Shown here: positions 22,676 through 33,356 of the stretch, in pieces
Position numbering within the stretch: position 1 is the stretch's first letter
Layout: the number at the start of each line of letters is the position of its first letter
Source: JAHJDS01 sp964569795
GTDB lineage: Bacteria > Desulfobacterota > Desulfarculia > Desulfarculales > JAHJDS01
DNA length: 64,000 nt
Direction of reading: 5' to 3'
NCBI GenBank assembly: GCA_964569795.1
Contig: CAZMVB010000006.1
Span: 1-64,000, forward strand
Notes under the pieces: generated by a model
What the model saw: the letters and a program-made list of their open reading frames with translations, nothing else
Database searches by the model: none
What the model was told of the DNA's origin: nothing
Position numbers and translations under genes: made by a program

Positions 22676-25596
22676 GCGACGACGGCGTAGTACAGGTCTT
22701 CGACACCACGCTCCGGGACGGGGAGCAGATGCCCCAGCTGGCCTTCACCGTTTCGGACAAGCTCAAGATCGCCCGCCAGCTCGACGCCCTGGGCGTGGCC
22801 GTGATCGAGGCCGGCTTTCCGGTCAATTCGGCCCAGGAGGCCGAGGCGGTCCGCCTCATCGCCGCCGAGGTTTTCTGTCCGGTCTGCGGCATCGCCCGGG
22901 CCGTTCGGGCCGACCTGGACGCGGTGATCAGGACCGGCGCGGCCATGGTGGACGTCTTCTGCTCGACCAGCGACATCCAGATGGAGCAGTCCACCTTCAA
23001 GACCCGGCCCCAGGTCGTCGAGGCCAGCGTCCAGGCGGTGAAACACGTCAAGGACGCGGGTCTCGAGTGCATGTTCACGCCCATGGACGCCACCCGGACC
23101 GACCCCGACTTCCTGGTGGAGGTCTGCGGCGCGGCCGCGACGGCCGGGGCGGACTGGATCGGCCTGACCGACACCGTGGGGGTGGGTACGCCCGAGACGG
23201 TGGCCGGGATGGTCCAGCGGGTGGTCGCCGCCGTGCCCACGCCGGTCTCGATCCACTGCCACGACGACTTCGGCCTGGCCACGGCCAACACCCTGGCCGC
23301 GGTCGCGGCCGGGGCGGGGATGTTCCAGGCCTGCGTCAACGGCCTGGGCGAGCGGGCGGGCAACGCCGCCCTGGAGGAGGTGGCCGTGGCCCTGAAGTGC
23401 CTGGCCGGGGTCGAATGCGGCCTGGACTTCAGCCGGCTTTATTCCACCTCGCGCCTGGTGGAGCGGCTGTCGGGCGTGGCCGTGCCCGGCAACAAGCCCG
23501 TGGTCGGGGCCAACGCCTTCACCCACGAGAGCGGCATCCACGCCGCCGGGGTGATGCGCGACGGCAAGACCTTCGAGCCCGGTCTCCTGACCCCGGACCT
23601 GGTCGGTCATCGCCGCCGCCTGGTGGTGGGCAAGCACACCGGCCGGCACGGCATCGCCCAGGCCCTGGCCGAGGCCGGCCTCGAGCCCGGCGACGAGGAA
23701 CTCACCGAGATCGTCGAGCGGGTCCGGGCCGTGGTGGCCAAGGGCAAGCCCTTGATCAACGCCGACCTGTTCGCCATCGCCGAGACGGTCATGCAGCGGG
23801 TCCCGGCTGGGCTGCGGGCCATCGTCCTCGATCAGCTCATGGTCACCACCGGCAACCGGATCACCCCCACGGCCAGCGTCCAGGCCAAGGTCCACGGCGT
23901 GGACCGGGTCGAGTCCCACGTCGGGGTCGGACCGGTGGACGCCGCCTTCAAGGCCGTCCAGCGGATGCTGGGCGAGAACCACGGCCTCGAGATCGCCGAC
24001 TACCACGTGGACACCGTCACCGGCGGCAGCCACGCCACGGTCCGGGTCTCGGTCACGGTCGAGGACGGCAAGGGCCGCCGCCAGAGCGCCTACGCCGCCC
24101 ACGAGGACATCGTCCTGGCCTCGGTGGACGCCCTGATCACGGCCATCAACCACCTCCTGCGCCTGACCAACGGACAGGACCGGCCGGCGGCCGTCAAGAC
24201 CGGGAGCCAGACCCTGTTCGACAAGATCTGGCAGGCCCACCTGGTGGATCAGCCGCCCGACGGCCACCCCCTGCTCTACGCCGATCGACTCTTCCTGCAC
24301 GAGGTCACCTCGCCCCAGGCCTTCGAGGGCCTGCGCCGGGCCGAGAGAAAGGTCCGGCGGCCGGATCTGGCCTTTGCCGTCATGGACCACGTCACGCCGA
24401 CCGATCCGGGCCGGAAGCGTCCCCTGGCCGACCCGGTGGCCGAGGCCCAACTGGCCGCCCTGGAGCGCGGCTGCCGCGATTTCGGGCTGACCCTGTTCGA
24501 CATGGACGACCCCCGGCAGGGGGTGATCCACGTGACCATGCCCGAGCTGGGCCTCGTCTTGCCCGGCCAGACCGCGTTCTGCGGCGACTCCCACACCTCG
24601 ACCCTGGGGGCCTTCGGGGCCCTGGCCTTCGGCGTCGGCACCAGCGAGGTCGAGCACGTCCTGGCCACCCAGTGCCTGCGCCAGAGGCGTCCCGGGACCC
24701 TGGGGGTCTTTATCGACGGTCAGTTGCCGCCCGGGGTCTTCGCCAAGGACCTGATCCTGGCCGTCATCGCCCGGCTCGGGTTCGGGGGCGGGACCGGCCA
24801 CGTCATCGAGTTCCGGGGTCCGGTCATCGATGGCCTGGACATGGAGGGCCGGATGACGCTCTGCAACATGTCCGTGGAGTGCGGGGCCAAGGCCGGCCTG
24901 ATCGCCCCGGACGAGACCACCTTCGCCTACCTGTCCGAAAAACCCTGGGCCCCCCGGGGGGCGGACTGGGACCAGGCCCTGGACCACTGGCGCACCCTGG
25001 CCGGCGACCCGGACGCGACCTTTGACCGGGAGCTGCGCCTGGACGCCGCCTCCCTGGAACCCCAGGTCACCTGGGGCACCAACCCGGCCCAGTCAACGCC
25101 GCTCTCGGGCGTGGTGCCGGACCCGGACTCGCTGGACGATCCGGACGCCGCCCGGGCGGCGCTGGAGTACATGGACCTGCGGCCGGGCCAGGCCCTGAGC
25201 GACGTGGCCGTGGACTGGGTGTTCATCGGTTCGTGCACCAACGGCCGGCTGAGCGATCTGCGGGCCGCGGCCAGCGTGATCGACGGCCGCCGGGTGGCGC
25301 CGGGCGTCAGGGCCCTGGTGGTCCCCGGCTCGGGCCGGGTCAAGGCCCAGGCCGAGGCCGAGGGTCTGGACAAGATATTTACCGCCGCCGGGTTCGAGTG
25401 GCGGCTGCCGGGCTGCAGCCTGTGTCTGGGCATGAATCCGGACACCCTGCCGCCCGGGGCGCGCTCGGCCTCGACCACCAACCGCAACTTCCGGGGCCGC
25501 CAGGGCCGCGGCAGCCGGGTCCATCTGTGCAGCCCGGCCACGGCCGCGGCCACGGCCTTAACCGGACGTCTGACCGACGCCCGCCATTTGGGGTAG
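22672..25596 (+). CDS. leuA/leuC: LeuA/CimA-like synthase fused to 3-isopropylmalate dehydratase large subunit (LeuC)
   Basis: One uninterrupted 974-codon frame. Residues 1-500 are an alpha-isopropylmalate/citramalate/homocitrate synthase family protein: FDTTLRDGEQ (10-19), the HCHDDFGLATANT metal-site motif, NGLGERAGNAALEE, and a C-terminal LeuA dimerisation domain. A linker of about 10 residues leads to residues 512-974, a complete E. coli-type LeuC (463 versus 466 aa) with the three Fe-S cysteines C855, C915 and C918 and the CGDSHTSTLGAFGALAFG block. No start codon or Shine-Dalgarno exists at the junction. LeuC must pair with LeuD, encoded next. The synthase half has SDIQ where the second LeuA of the operon has SDIH, so its 2-oxo acid substrate may differ (pyruvate, giving citramalate, is possible). 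Confidence 0.92.
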   Translation: MSDDGVVQVFDTTLRDGEQMPQLAFTVSDKLKIARQLDALGVAVIEAGFPVNSAQEAEAVRLIAAEVFCPVCGIARAVRADLDAVIRTGAAMVDVFCSTSDIQMEQSTFKTRPQVVEASVQAVKHVKDAGLECMFTPMDATRTDPDFLVEVCGAAATAGADWIGLTDTVGVGTPETVAGMVQRVVAAVPTPVSIHCHDDFGLATANTLAAVAAGAGMFQACVNGLGERAGNAALEEVAVALKCLAGVECGLDFSRLYSTSRLVERLSGVAVPGNKPVVGANAFTHESGIHAAGVMRDGKTFEPGLLTPDLVGHRRRLVVGKHTGRHGIAQALAEAGLEPGDEELTEIVERVRAVVAKGKPLINADLFAIAETVMQRVPAGLRAIVLDQLMVTTGNRITPTASVQAKVHGVDRVESHVGVGPVDAAFKAVQRMLGENHGLEIADYHVDTVTGGSHATVRVSVTVEDGKGRRQSAYAAHEDIVLASVDALITAINHLLRLTNGQDRPAAVKTGSQTLFDKIWQAHLVDQPPDGHPLLYADRLFLHEVTSPQAFEGLRRAERKVRRPDLAFAVMDHVTPTDPGRKRPLADPVAEAQLAALERGCRDFGLTLFDMDDPRQGVIHVTMPELGLVLPGQTAFCGDSHTSTLGAFGALAFGVGTSEVEHVLATQCLRQRRPGTLGVFIDGQLPPGVFAKDLILAVIARLGFGGGTGHVIEFRGPVIDGLDMEGRMTLCNMSVECGAKAGLIAPDETTFAYLSEKPWAPRGADWDQALDHWRTLAGDPDATFDRELRLDAASLEPQVTWGTNPAQSTPLSGVVPDPDSLDDPDAARAALEYMDLRPGQALSDVAVDWVFIGSCTNGRLSDLRAAASVIDGRRVAPGVRALVVPGSGRVKAQAEAEGLDKIFTAAGFEWRLPGCSLCLGMNPDTLPPGARSASTTNRNFRGRQGRGSRVHLCSPATAAATALTGRLTDARHLG

Positions 25597-25600
25597 GGAC

Positions 25601-26242
25601 ATGGACAAGTTCGATATTTTCGAGGGATTGGTCGTCCCCCTGGACCTGGCCGACGTGGACACGGATCAGATCCTGCCCCAGCGGTTCATGAAGACGACCG
25701 TCAAGACCGGCCTGGGCAAACACCTCTTCGCCAACTGGCGCTTTCGGCCGGACGGCTCGGCCGACCCGGACTTCGTCCTCAATCGGCCGCGCTTTCGGGG
25801 CGCCCGGATCCTGCTGGCCCGGGAGAACTTCGGGGGCGGGTCCAGCCGGGAACACGCCCCCTGGGCCCTGGCCGACTACGGCTTCCGGACGATAATCGCC
25901 GCCGGGTTCGCCGACATCTTCCGGAACAACTGCCTGATGATCGGCCTGCTGACCATCGACCTCACGCCGGACCTGGTGGACGCCTGGTTCAGGCGGGTGG
26001 CGGCCGGGGAGGGTTACCGGATCACGGTCGATCTGCCGGCCCAGACCCTGACCGGGTCGGACGGCTTTTCCTGCAGCTTCGAGGTGGACCCGCACGCCAA
26101 GCGGATGCTCGTCGAGGGCGGCGACCACATCGGGTACACCCTCAGGGCCGAGGCGTCCATCAGGCAATACGAGGCCGCCCACCACGTCACCTGGCAGGCG
26201 GCCGTGGCCGGCCCCGGTCCGGACTGGAGGAAGGCGATATGA
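25601..26242 (+). CDS. leuD: 3-isopropylmalate dehydratase small subunit
   Basis: LeuD completes the aconitase-type isomerase with the LeuC half of the preceding fusion protein. The 213-aa protein is the long bacterial (LeuD1) form, with VDTDQILPQRFMK (residues 20-32), the ENFGGGSSREHAPWAL swivel-domain motif and FRNNCLMIG. It starts four bases after the fusion gene, and its stop overlaps the leuB ATG. The pairing of a bacterial-type LeuD with an E. coli-type LeuC is consistent. Confidence 0.96.
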   Translation: MDKFDIFEGLVVPLDLADVDTDQILPQRFMKTTVKTGLGKHLFANWRFRPDGSADPDFVLNRPRFRGARILLARENFGGGSSREHAPWALADYGFRTIIAAGFADIFRNNCLMIGLLTIDLTPDLVDAWFRRVAAGEGYRITVDLPAQTLTGSDGFSCSFEVDPHAKRMLVEGGDHIGYTLRAEASIRQYEAAHHVTWQAAVAGPGPDWRKAI

Positions 26243-27231
26243 GCCGGACGCACCAGGTGGCGGTCATCCCCGGGGACGGGATCGGTCCCGAGGTGGTCGC
26301 CGCCGAGATCGAGGTCCTCGAGGCCACCGGGGTGCCCTTCGCGTTCACCACCCATCCGGCCGGAGACGACTGCCTGGCCGCCACGGGCGAGGCCCTGCCC
26401 GAGGCCACCCTGCGGGCGGCCCGGGAGGCCCGGGCGGTGATCTTCGGCGCGGTGGGCGCGACCGCGGCCGACGTCATCATCCGCCTCCGGGCCGAGCTGG
26501 ACACGTTCGTCAACCTGCGGCCCAGCCGGGCCTACCCCGGGGTCGAGTGCCTGCAGCCCGGGACCGACCTGATGATCGTCCGCGAGAACACCGAGTGCCT
26601 CTACGTCGGCCAGGAGATCGACGACGGCCCGGGACGGGTCCTGGCCACCCGGGTCATCACCGAGCGGGCCAGCCGCCGCATCGCCCGGTTCGCCTTCGAG
26701 CACGCCCGGGCGAGCGGTCGAAAAAAGGTGACCGCGGCCCACAAGGTCAACGTCCTCAAGAAGAGCGAGGCCCTGTGGCTGGACTCCTGCCGCTGGGCGG
26801 CCGCGCAGTTCCCGGACATCGCCTACGAGGAGGCCCTGGTGGATTCCCTGGCCATGCGCCTGGTGATGAACCCCGAGGAGTTCGAGGTCGTGGTCACGAC
26901 CAACATGTTCGGCGACATCCTGAGCGATCTGACCGCCGGGCTGATCGGCGGCCTGGGCCTGTGTCCCAGCGCCAACCTGGGCGAGACCCACGCCGTGTTC
27001 GAGCCGGTCCACGGCTCGGCCCCGGACATCGCCGGCACCGGCCGGGCCAATCCGGCGGCGGCCATCCTGTGCGGGGCGATGCTGCTCGATTATCTTGACG
27101 AGAAGGAGGCGGCCGAGGGCGTCGAACGAGCCCTCGAATCCTGTCTGGCCCAAGGGGCGACCACCCCCGACCTGGGCGGCGACCTGACCACCAGGGGCAT
27201 GGCCCGGGCCGTCATCGACAGGATGAACTAA
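26239..27231 (+). CDS. leuB: Isopropylmalate dehydrogenase, archaeal-type isocitrate/isopropylmalate dehydrogenase family
   Basis: A 330-aa NAD-dependent beta-decarboxylating dehydrogenase: VIPGDGIGPEVV at the N terminus, LRPSRAYPGV carrying substrate-binding arginines, VRENTECLYVG, the NMFGDILSDL metal site and HGSAPDIAGTG. The short length and VRENTE pattern resemble methanogen LeuB (MJ0720-like), rather than the 360-aa proteobacterial LeuB. Such archaeal enzymes can act on both 3-isopropylmalate and beta-methylmalate. Position in the operon supports a leucine role, with the citramalate pathway as a second possibility. Confidence 0.9.
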   Translation: MSRTHQVAVIPGDGIGPEVVAAEIEVLEATGVPFAFTTHPAGDDCLAATGEALPEATLRAAREARAVIFGAVGATAADVIIRLRAELDTFVNLRPSRAYPGVECLQPGTDLMIVRENTECLYVGQEIDDGPGRVLATRVITERASRRIARFAFEHARASGRKKVTAAHKVNVLKKSEALWLDSCRWAAAQFPDIAYEEALVDSLAMRLVMNPEEFEVVVTTNMFGDILSDLTAGLIGGLGLCPSANLGETHAVFEPVHGSAPDIAGTGRANPAAAILCGAMLLDYLDEKEAAEGVERALESCLAQGATTPDLGGDLTTRGMARAVIDRMN

Positions 27232-27243
27232 AGGAGTCTGACT

Positions 27244-28848
<1,605 letters not shown>

Positions 28849-28929
28849 CGAAACAAGCCTCGCTCGAAAGACGAGGGTCGGTCCTCCTCGCCCCCAGGCG
28901 GGCGATCAGGCGTGACTGGACAACAGAAC

Positions 28930-28971
28930 GCCCGGAGACGATCGGGGAGGGCTCCCCTCGTCTCCGGGCCC
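28930..28971. terminator. Bidirectional hairpin between leuA and the convergent response regulator
   Basis: A perfect 12-bp outer stem (28930-28941 with 28958-28969) encloses a GGGGA/TCCCC inner stem. It lies directly after the stop codon of the minus-strand regulator and 80 bases past leuA, so it can end both transcripts. T-tracts are weak on both sides. Confidence 0.75.
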
Positions 28972-30318
28972 TTATTCGGCCAGGCCGTACTTCTTCATCC
29001 GGCGCCACAGGGTGGTCCGGGGCAGATCCAGGATCTTGGCGGCCAGGCCCTTGTTGTAATTGGTCTTCTTGAGGACGTCGATGATGTGCTGCCGTTCGAC
29101 CTCCTCCATGGTCAAGAGCTTTTCCCCCTGATAGGAACTGAACTGGAGGCTCTGCAGGTCCGGGGGGAGGTCGCGGGGTTCGATGACCTGGCCCTCGGTC
29201 AGGACCACGGCCCGCTCGATGATGTTCTCCAGCTCGCGGACGTTGCCCGGGAAGTCGTACTGGATGAGCAGGGACATGGCCTCGTCCGAGATCCGGCACT
29301 CGCTCTTGCCCGAGGTCTGGCTGTAGAGCTTGACGAAGTGGGACACCAGCAGCGGGATGTCCTCCGGGCGCTCGGCCAGCCGCGGCAGCCGCAGGCTGAC
29401 CACGTTCAGGCGGTAGAACAGGTCCTCGCGCATCAGGCCCTCGGCCACGCCCTTCTTGAGGTCCCGGTTGCTGGCCGAGACGATGCGGATGTCCAGCTCG
29501 ATGGGCTTGATCCCGCCCACCCGCAGGATCCGCTTCTCCTGGAGGACGTTGAGCAGCTTGACCTGCATGGACAGCGGCATCTCGCCGATCTCGTCCAGGA
29601 AGACCGTCCCCTTGGAGGCCGACTCCAAAAGGCCGATCTTGGTGGCCACCGCCCCGGTGAAGGCCCCCCGCTCGTGACCGAACAGCTCGCTGCTGATCAG
29701 TTCCTCGGTGAACCCCCCGCAGTTGAACGACACGAAGGGATGATTCCGGCGGGGGCTGAGGGCGTGGATGGCCCGGGCGACCAGTTCCTTGCCCGTCCCG
29801 GTCTCGCCCTGGATCAGGACGTTGCAATCGACCGTGGCCACCTTCTTGACCGTCTCGAAGACGTCGGTCATGACCGCGCTGGCGCCGATGAACTTGTCGA
29901 ACAGGCTCGGCCGGCCGACCTCGGTGCGGAGGCGCTGGTTTTCCTCGCGCAGCTCGATCTTCTCCCGGGCCCCCCGGGCCAGGTGGCGGATCTCCTCCAG
30001 CTTCAGCGGCTTGGCCACGTAGTGATAGGCCCCCCGCTTCATGGCCTCGATGGCCGTGTCGATGGAGCCGTAACCGGTGATGATGATGACCTCGGCGCCC
30101 CGGTCCAGGCGCTTGACCGCGGACAGGACCTCCAGGCCGTCCATGCCCGGCAGCCTCAGGTCGGTGAAGACGATCTGGAAGGGGCGGCGGGAGAAGGACT
30201 CCAGAAAGGAGCCTCCCTCCCCGAAGGACTCGACCTCGTAGCCCTCCTTGGTCAGGGCCCGCGTCAGCCGCCGGCAGACCAGCGGCTCGTCGTCGATGAT
30301 GGCCAGGCGCGTCGCCAT
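28972..30318 (-). CDS. Sigma-54-dependent response regulator (NtrC family)
   Basis: A 448-aa regulator: receiver domain (residues 1-120; IDDEP acidic pair, phosphoacceptor Asp in FTDLRLPGMDG, conserved Lys in VAKPLKLEE), AAA+ sigma-54 domain (GETGTGKELVARAIH Walker A, GAFTGA loop), and Fis-type HTH (KGLAAKILDLPRTTLWRRM). It is encoded just downstream of a histidine kinase and is its likely partner. It should activate -24/-12 promoters; I did not find a consensus one in the same cassette, so its targets may lie elsewhere. Confidence 0.94.
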   Translation of the reverse strand: MATRLAIIDDEPLVCRRLTRALTKEGYEVESFGEGGSFLESFSRRPFQIVFTDLRLPGMDGLEVLSAVKRLDRGAEVIIITGYGSIDTAIEAMKRGAYHYVAKPLKLEEIRHLARGAREKIELREENQRLRTEVGRPSLFDKFIGASAVMTDVFETVKKVATVDCNVLIQGETGTGKELVARAIHALSPRRNHPFVSFNCGGFTEELISSELFGHERGAFTGAVATKIGLLESASKGTVFLDEIGEMPLSMQVKLLNVLQEKRILRVGGIKPIELDIRIVSASNRDLKKGVAEGLMREDLFYRLNVVSLRLPRLAERPEDIPLLVSHFVKLYSQTSGKSECRISDEAMSLLIQYDFPGNVRELENIIERAVVLTEGQVIEPRDLPPDLQSLQFSSYQGEKLLTMEEVERQHIIDVLKKTNYNKGLAAKILDLPRTTLWRRMKKYGLAE

Positions 30319-30334
30319 CTTCCTTGGTCCCAGC

Positions 30335-31747
30335 TTAAGTCCTCACCACCGGCAGGAAGACCGAAAAGGTGGTGCCCCGGCCGAGTTCGCTTTTGACCTC
30401 GATGTAACCGCCGTGCTTCTTGACGATGGAATAGGTCACCGACAGTCCCAGGCCGGTCCCGGTGCCGAACTCCTTGGTAGTATAGAACGGATCGAAGATG
30501 TGGTCCAGGTCGTCGGGCTTGATGCCGCTTCCGGTGTCGGAGACGTCGATCCGGATCAGATGGTCCGATTCCCGTTGGGCCCTGACGGTGATGGTCCCGC
30601 CGGCGGGCATGGCCTGGACGGCGTTGAGGAGCAGGTTGAGGAAGACCTGCTGCAGGTTCTGGAGATTGCCGTAGGTCGGGGGCAGCGCGTCCGGGAGGTC
30701 GCTGTTCAGGGTGATGCCGTCAACGACGATCTGGTTCTTGACCAGCTTGTAGGTCCGCTCCAGGACCTCCTTGACGCTCAGGCGGCGCATGGACGAGGGG
30801 CTGTCGGTCCGGGAAAACTCGAGGAGGTTCTTGACGATCTCGCTGGCCCGGTCGGCCTGGGTCAGGATGTCGGTGGCCAGCTCGCGGGTCTCGTCCTGAC
30901 TCAGGGCCTCCAGGTCGTCCAGCAGGGTCTCGGCGGTCAGGCGGATGTTGTTGATGGGGTTGTTGAGTTCGTGGGCGATGCCCGAGGTGAAGGTGCCGAT
31001 GGCCGCGATCTTGCGCGCCTGGACCAGGGCCTCCTGGCGGTTCTCGATCTCGTGGGCCATCTTGTTGAAGGCGACCATCAGGTCGGTCACCTCGTCCTTG
31101 CTCTTCTGGGAATAGGGGATGGGCGCGAAGTTGCCCTCGGCCACCGTCTTGGTGGTGCGCTGGATCAGGGCCAGGGGGCGCAGGATGTTGCGCCTCACCA
31201 GGAGCCCCATCAACAGCAGCAGCAGGGCCAGGCCGGCCAGGAAGGGGAGGGGCAGGCCCAGGGTCCGGCGCAGGGCCTGGTGGATGCGCCGCCGTTTGAC
31301 GCTCAAGAGGTCCTGGGTCAGATTGACCAGTTCCTGCCCCCTGGCCCGGAGGGCCTTGGCGTCGAGAGTCTTGGCCGGCGACCCGATGAAGACGGCCCTC
31401 TCGTTCAGGATCTTCTTGTAGGCGGCAAAGGCCGCCTTGATCCGCTCCAGTCGCGGCCGGCCCACGATCCGCTCGATGTTGTCGGTCAGCTGGACGATCA
31501 ATTTTCCGGCCCGGTCCAGGTACCGGGTCGCCTCGCGCAGGGAATTCCGGTCGCGGTACAGGACATAATTCTTTTCGTAGCGCCGCACCTCCAGGACGTA
31601 GTTGAACAGGTTGTCGTATTTTTCCATCAGGGTGAACTTGCCGGTGATGGTCACGATGTTCCAGTTCTGGACCAGGGCGAAGAGCACGGTCAGGGACACC
31701 GCCGCCGCGAACAGGATGATGATCTGCGTTCTGATGGTGAACTTCAT
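30335..31747 (-). CDS. Membrane sensor histidine kinase
   Basis: A 470-aa kinase. An N-terminal transmembrane helix (residues 8-26) and a second around 165-185 (LPFLAGLALLLLLMGLLV) flank a periplasmic helical sensor of about 140 residues; a HAMP domain (IQRTTKTVAEGNF), the dimerisation domain with His in GIAHELNNPINN, and the HATPase with N, G1 (DTGSGI) and G2 (GTGLGLS) boxes follow. The Shine-Dalgarno GGAGA is well placed before ATG 31747. It lies 16 bases from the sigma-54 response regulator. The ligand is unknown; the helical periplasmic domain resembles four-helix-bundle sensors. Confidence 0.93.
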   Translation of the reverse strand: MKFTIRTQIIILFAAAVSLTVLFALVQNWNIVTITGKFTLMEKYDNLFNYVLEVRRYEKNYVLYRDRNSLREATRYLDRAGKLIVQLTDNIERIVGRPRLERIKAAFAAYKKILNERAVFIGSPAKTLDAKALRARGQELVNLTQDLLSVKRRRIHQALRRTLGLPLPFLAGLALLLLLMGLLVRRNILRPLALIQRTTKTVAEGNFAPIPYSQKSKDEVTDLMVAFNKMAHEIENRQEALVQARKIAAIGTFTSGIAHELNNPINNIRLTAETLLDDLEALSQDETRELATDILTQADRASEIVKNLLEFSRTDSPSSMRRLSVKEVLERTYKLVKNQIVVDGITLNSDLPDALPPTYGNLQNLQQVFLNLLLNAVQAMPAGGTITVRAQRESDHLIRIDVSDTGSGIKPDDLDHIFDPFYTTKEFGTGTGLGLSVTYSIVKKHGGYIEVKSELGRGTTFSVFLPVVRT

Positions 31748-31947
31748 GGAGTTCTCCGGTCCTCATCCGGCGGCCCGGTCGGGCCAGACCCGTCCCCGTC
31801 CGCTCGGCCGATTCCCTGCCACAGCATACCTCACCCCGGCCCCGGCGGCCAGACCAATACGCCGCCCCGACCGGGTGTCAGGCCCGGGAGCAAAGGCGGG
31901 CCACGGCGGCCGGGGGCCGTTGGCCGAAGCGGCCGACGCGGGGTTTC

Positions 31948-32847
31948 TCAGCGCAGCAGCAGGATCGACGAGCGGCTCTTGTCGATGAAATCGGCCAGCC
32001 AGCCCTTGGAAAAGACGTTCTTGAGGATCGACGTCTTGCCGTGCCACAGGGCCAGGAGGTCCGGCCGGGCGTCCTGGGTGACGAACTGCTCCAGCTCGCC
32101 CAGGGGCTTGAAACCGGAATAGACCTGCTTCTTGAGCCGGTCGTGGTAATAGGTCCACAGGTCGGCCAGCTTGCTGTCCACCGGGAGCTTGATCCAGCCC
32201 TCACCCCGGGTCACGCCCAGCAGCTCCAGGGCCGCGCCGTGGATGGTGACCAGCTGGTTGATCAGCTCCAGGGACTCCTGGGTGACGTCGCCCTGGTCCA
32301 GGCAGCAGACGATCCGCTTGATGTCCGGTGCTTCCTTGACCACCAGCACCGAACAGGAGGCGTTGAAGATCACCTTTTGCAGATCGCTCCCCCCGCGGCC
32401 GACCGCGTTCTGACCGTCGCTGTCGCCGCCGAGGATGATCAGGTCGTACTCCCCCTCGGCCTCCTCGGCCAGGACCTGGGCGGCGCCGCCCAGCCTCACC
32501 CGGACGCGGACGTCCCGGACGCTGCCTTTGACCACCCGCAGGACCTGCCACACGTCCGGCCGCACCTCGACCCACTCGTCGGTTTCGTACCGCTGGCTGT
32601 AAGGGTGTTTGCCCTCCTGTGCCTGCTGGAGGAAGGCGTTCTTGTATTTCTCCAGGGCGGCCGCCAGGGGCGGGCCCCCGGCCTGGAGTTGCCGGTGGAA
32701 ATTGACGGCCGGTTTCTGGGCGCCGTTTCCCTTGGGCAGCAGGCCCAGCAGGGTGACGTCGGCCCAGGTATTGAGCGCCAGCTTGACCGCCTCTTCGACC
32801 GCCGGCCGACTGTACGGCTTGTCGTCGGCCACGACCAATAACTTCAT
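31948..32847 (-). CDS. Tandem universal stress protein (UspA) domains
   Basis: A 299-aa cytoplasmic protein. The first half (1-155) starts KLLVVADDKPYSRPAVEEAVKLA, an UspA-like fold, and contains DLIILGGDSDGQNAVGRGGS, a relaxed form of the ATP-binding GxxG-x9-G(S/T) motif; the second half (about 160-299) has a weaker UspA fold ending in SRSSILLLR. It sits in the stress-signalling cassette between the kinase and the lone receiver. About 200 bases upstream of the kinase gene and 80 bases before this gene show no other coding. Confidence 0.78.
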   Translation of the reverse strand: MKLLVVADDKPYSRPAVEEAVKLALNTWADVTLLGLLPKGNGAQKPAVNFHRQLQAGGPPLAAALEKYKNAFLQQAQEGKHPYSQRYETDEWVEVRPDVWQVLRVVKGSVRDVRVRVRLGGAAQVLAEEAEGEYDLIILGGDSDGQNAVGRGGSDLQKVIFNASCSVLVVKEAPDIKRIVCCLDQGDVTQESLELINQLVTIHGAALELLGVTRGEGWIKLPVDSKLADLWTYYHDRLKKQVYSGFKPLGELEQFVTQDARPDLLALWHGKTSILKNVFSKGWLADFIDKSRSSILLLR

Positions 32848-32927
32848 CTCGGCCCCCTGTGCTTCACGCTGTTTCGCGGGTCACTTGATCCCCGGCCGTC
32901 CCCGGCGGGACCGCCGGGCCGGCCGGC

Positions 32928-33338
32928 CTAGTCGGCCGTCGCCTGGTTCCGACGCCGGGCCCGGATCTTGTCGTCCGCCTTTTTGAGGATGGCCCTTATT
33001 TCGCTGAAGGAAAAGGGCTTGGCCACGAAATCGAACACCCCCTTCTGAAAGGACTCCCGGGCGGTGTCCATGGTGGCGAAGCCGGTGATGACGATCACCT
33101 CGGTGTCCGGGGAGTGCTGCTTGACGTGGCTCAGAAAGGCCATCCCGTCCAGGCCCTCCATTTTCAGGTCGGTGACGACGATGTCGAAGTGTTTCTCCCC
33201 GACCCGCTCGAAGGCGTCCTTGCTCTGGGTGAAGGTCTCGACCTCGTAGCCGTTTTTCTCCAGGTTCGGTTTGAGCCTCCGGCAGACGATCGGTTCGTCG
33301 TCCAGGATGAGAACTTTAGTCTTGTCCCCGTCGGTCAT
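32928..33338 (-). CDS. Single-domain response regulator
   Basis: A 136-aa CheY-like receiver without an output domain. It has the acidic pair in ILDDEP, the phosphoacceptor Asp in VTDLKMEGLDG, Thr in VITGFATMD and Lys in FVAKPFSFSE. AGGGAGGA precedes ATG 33338. The receiver closely resembles the receiver of the sigma-54 regulator of the same cassette (both have EPxVCRRLxxxLxKxGYEVE), suggesting duplication and a phosphorelay or phosphate-sink role with the same kinase. It lies 18 bases downstream of the PEP-synthase-like gene. Confidence 0.92.
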   Translation of the reverse strand: MTDGDKTKVLILDDEPIVCRRLKPNLEKNGYEVETFTQSKDAFERVGEKHFDIVVTDLKMEGLDGMAFLSHVKQHSPDTEVIVITGFATMDTARESFQKGVFDFVAKPFSFSEIRAILKKADDKIRARRRNQATAD

Positions 33339-33356
33339 ATTGTCCTCCCTTCGGTC

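Noticed and set aside
22414..24987. An 857-codon minus-strand frame
   Set aside because: Antisense to the fused LeuA-LeuC gene, with shadow-type composition.
32201..32575. Alternative minus-strand frame in the USP gene
   Set aside because: Out of frame with the clear UspA domains; Gly/Arg-rich shadow.
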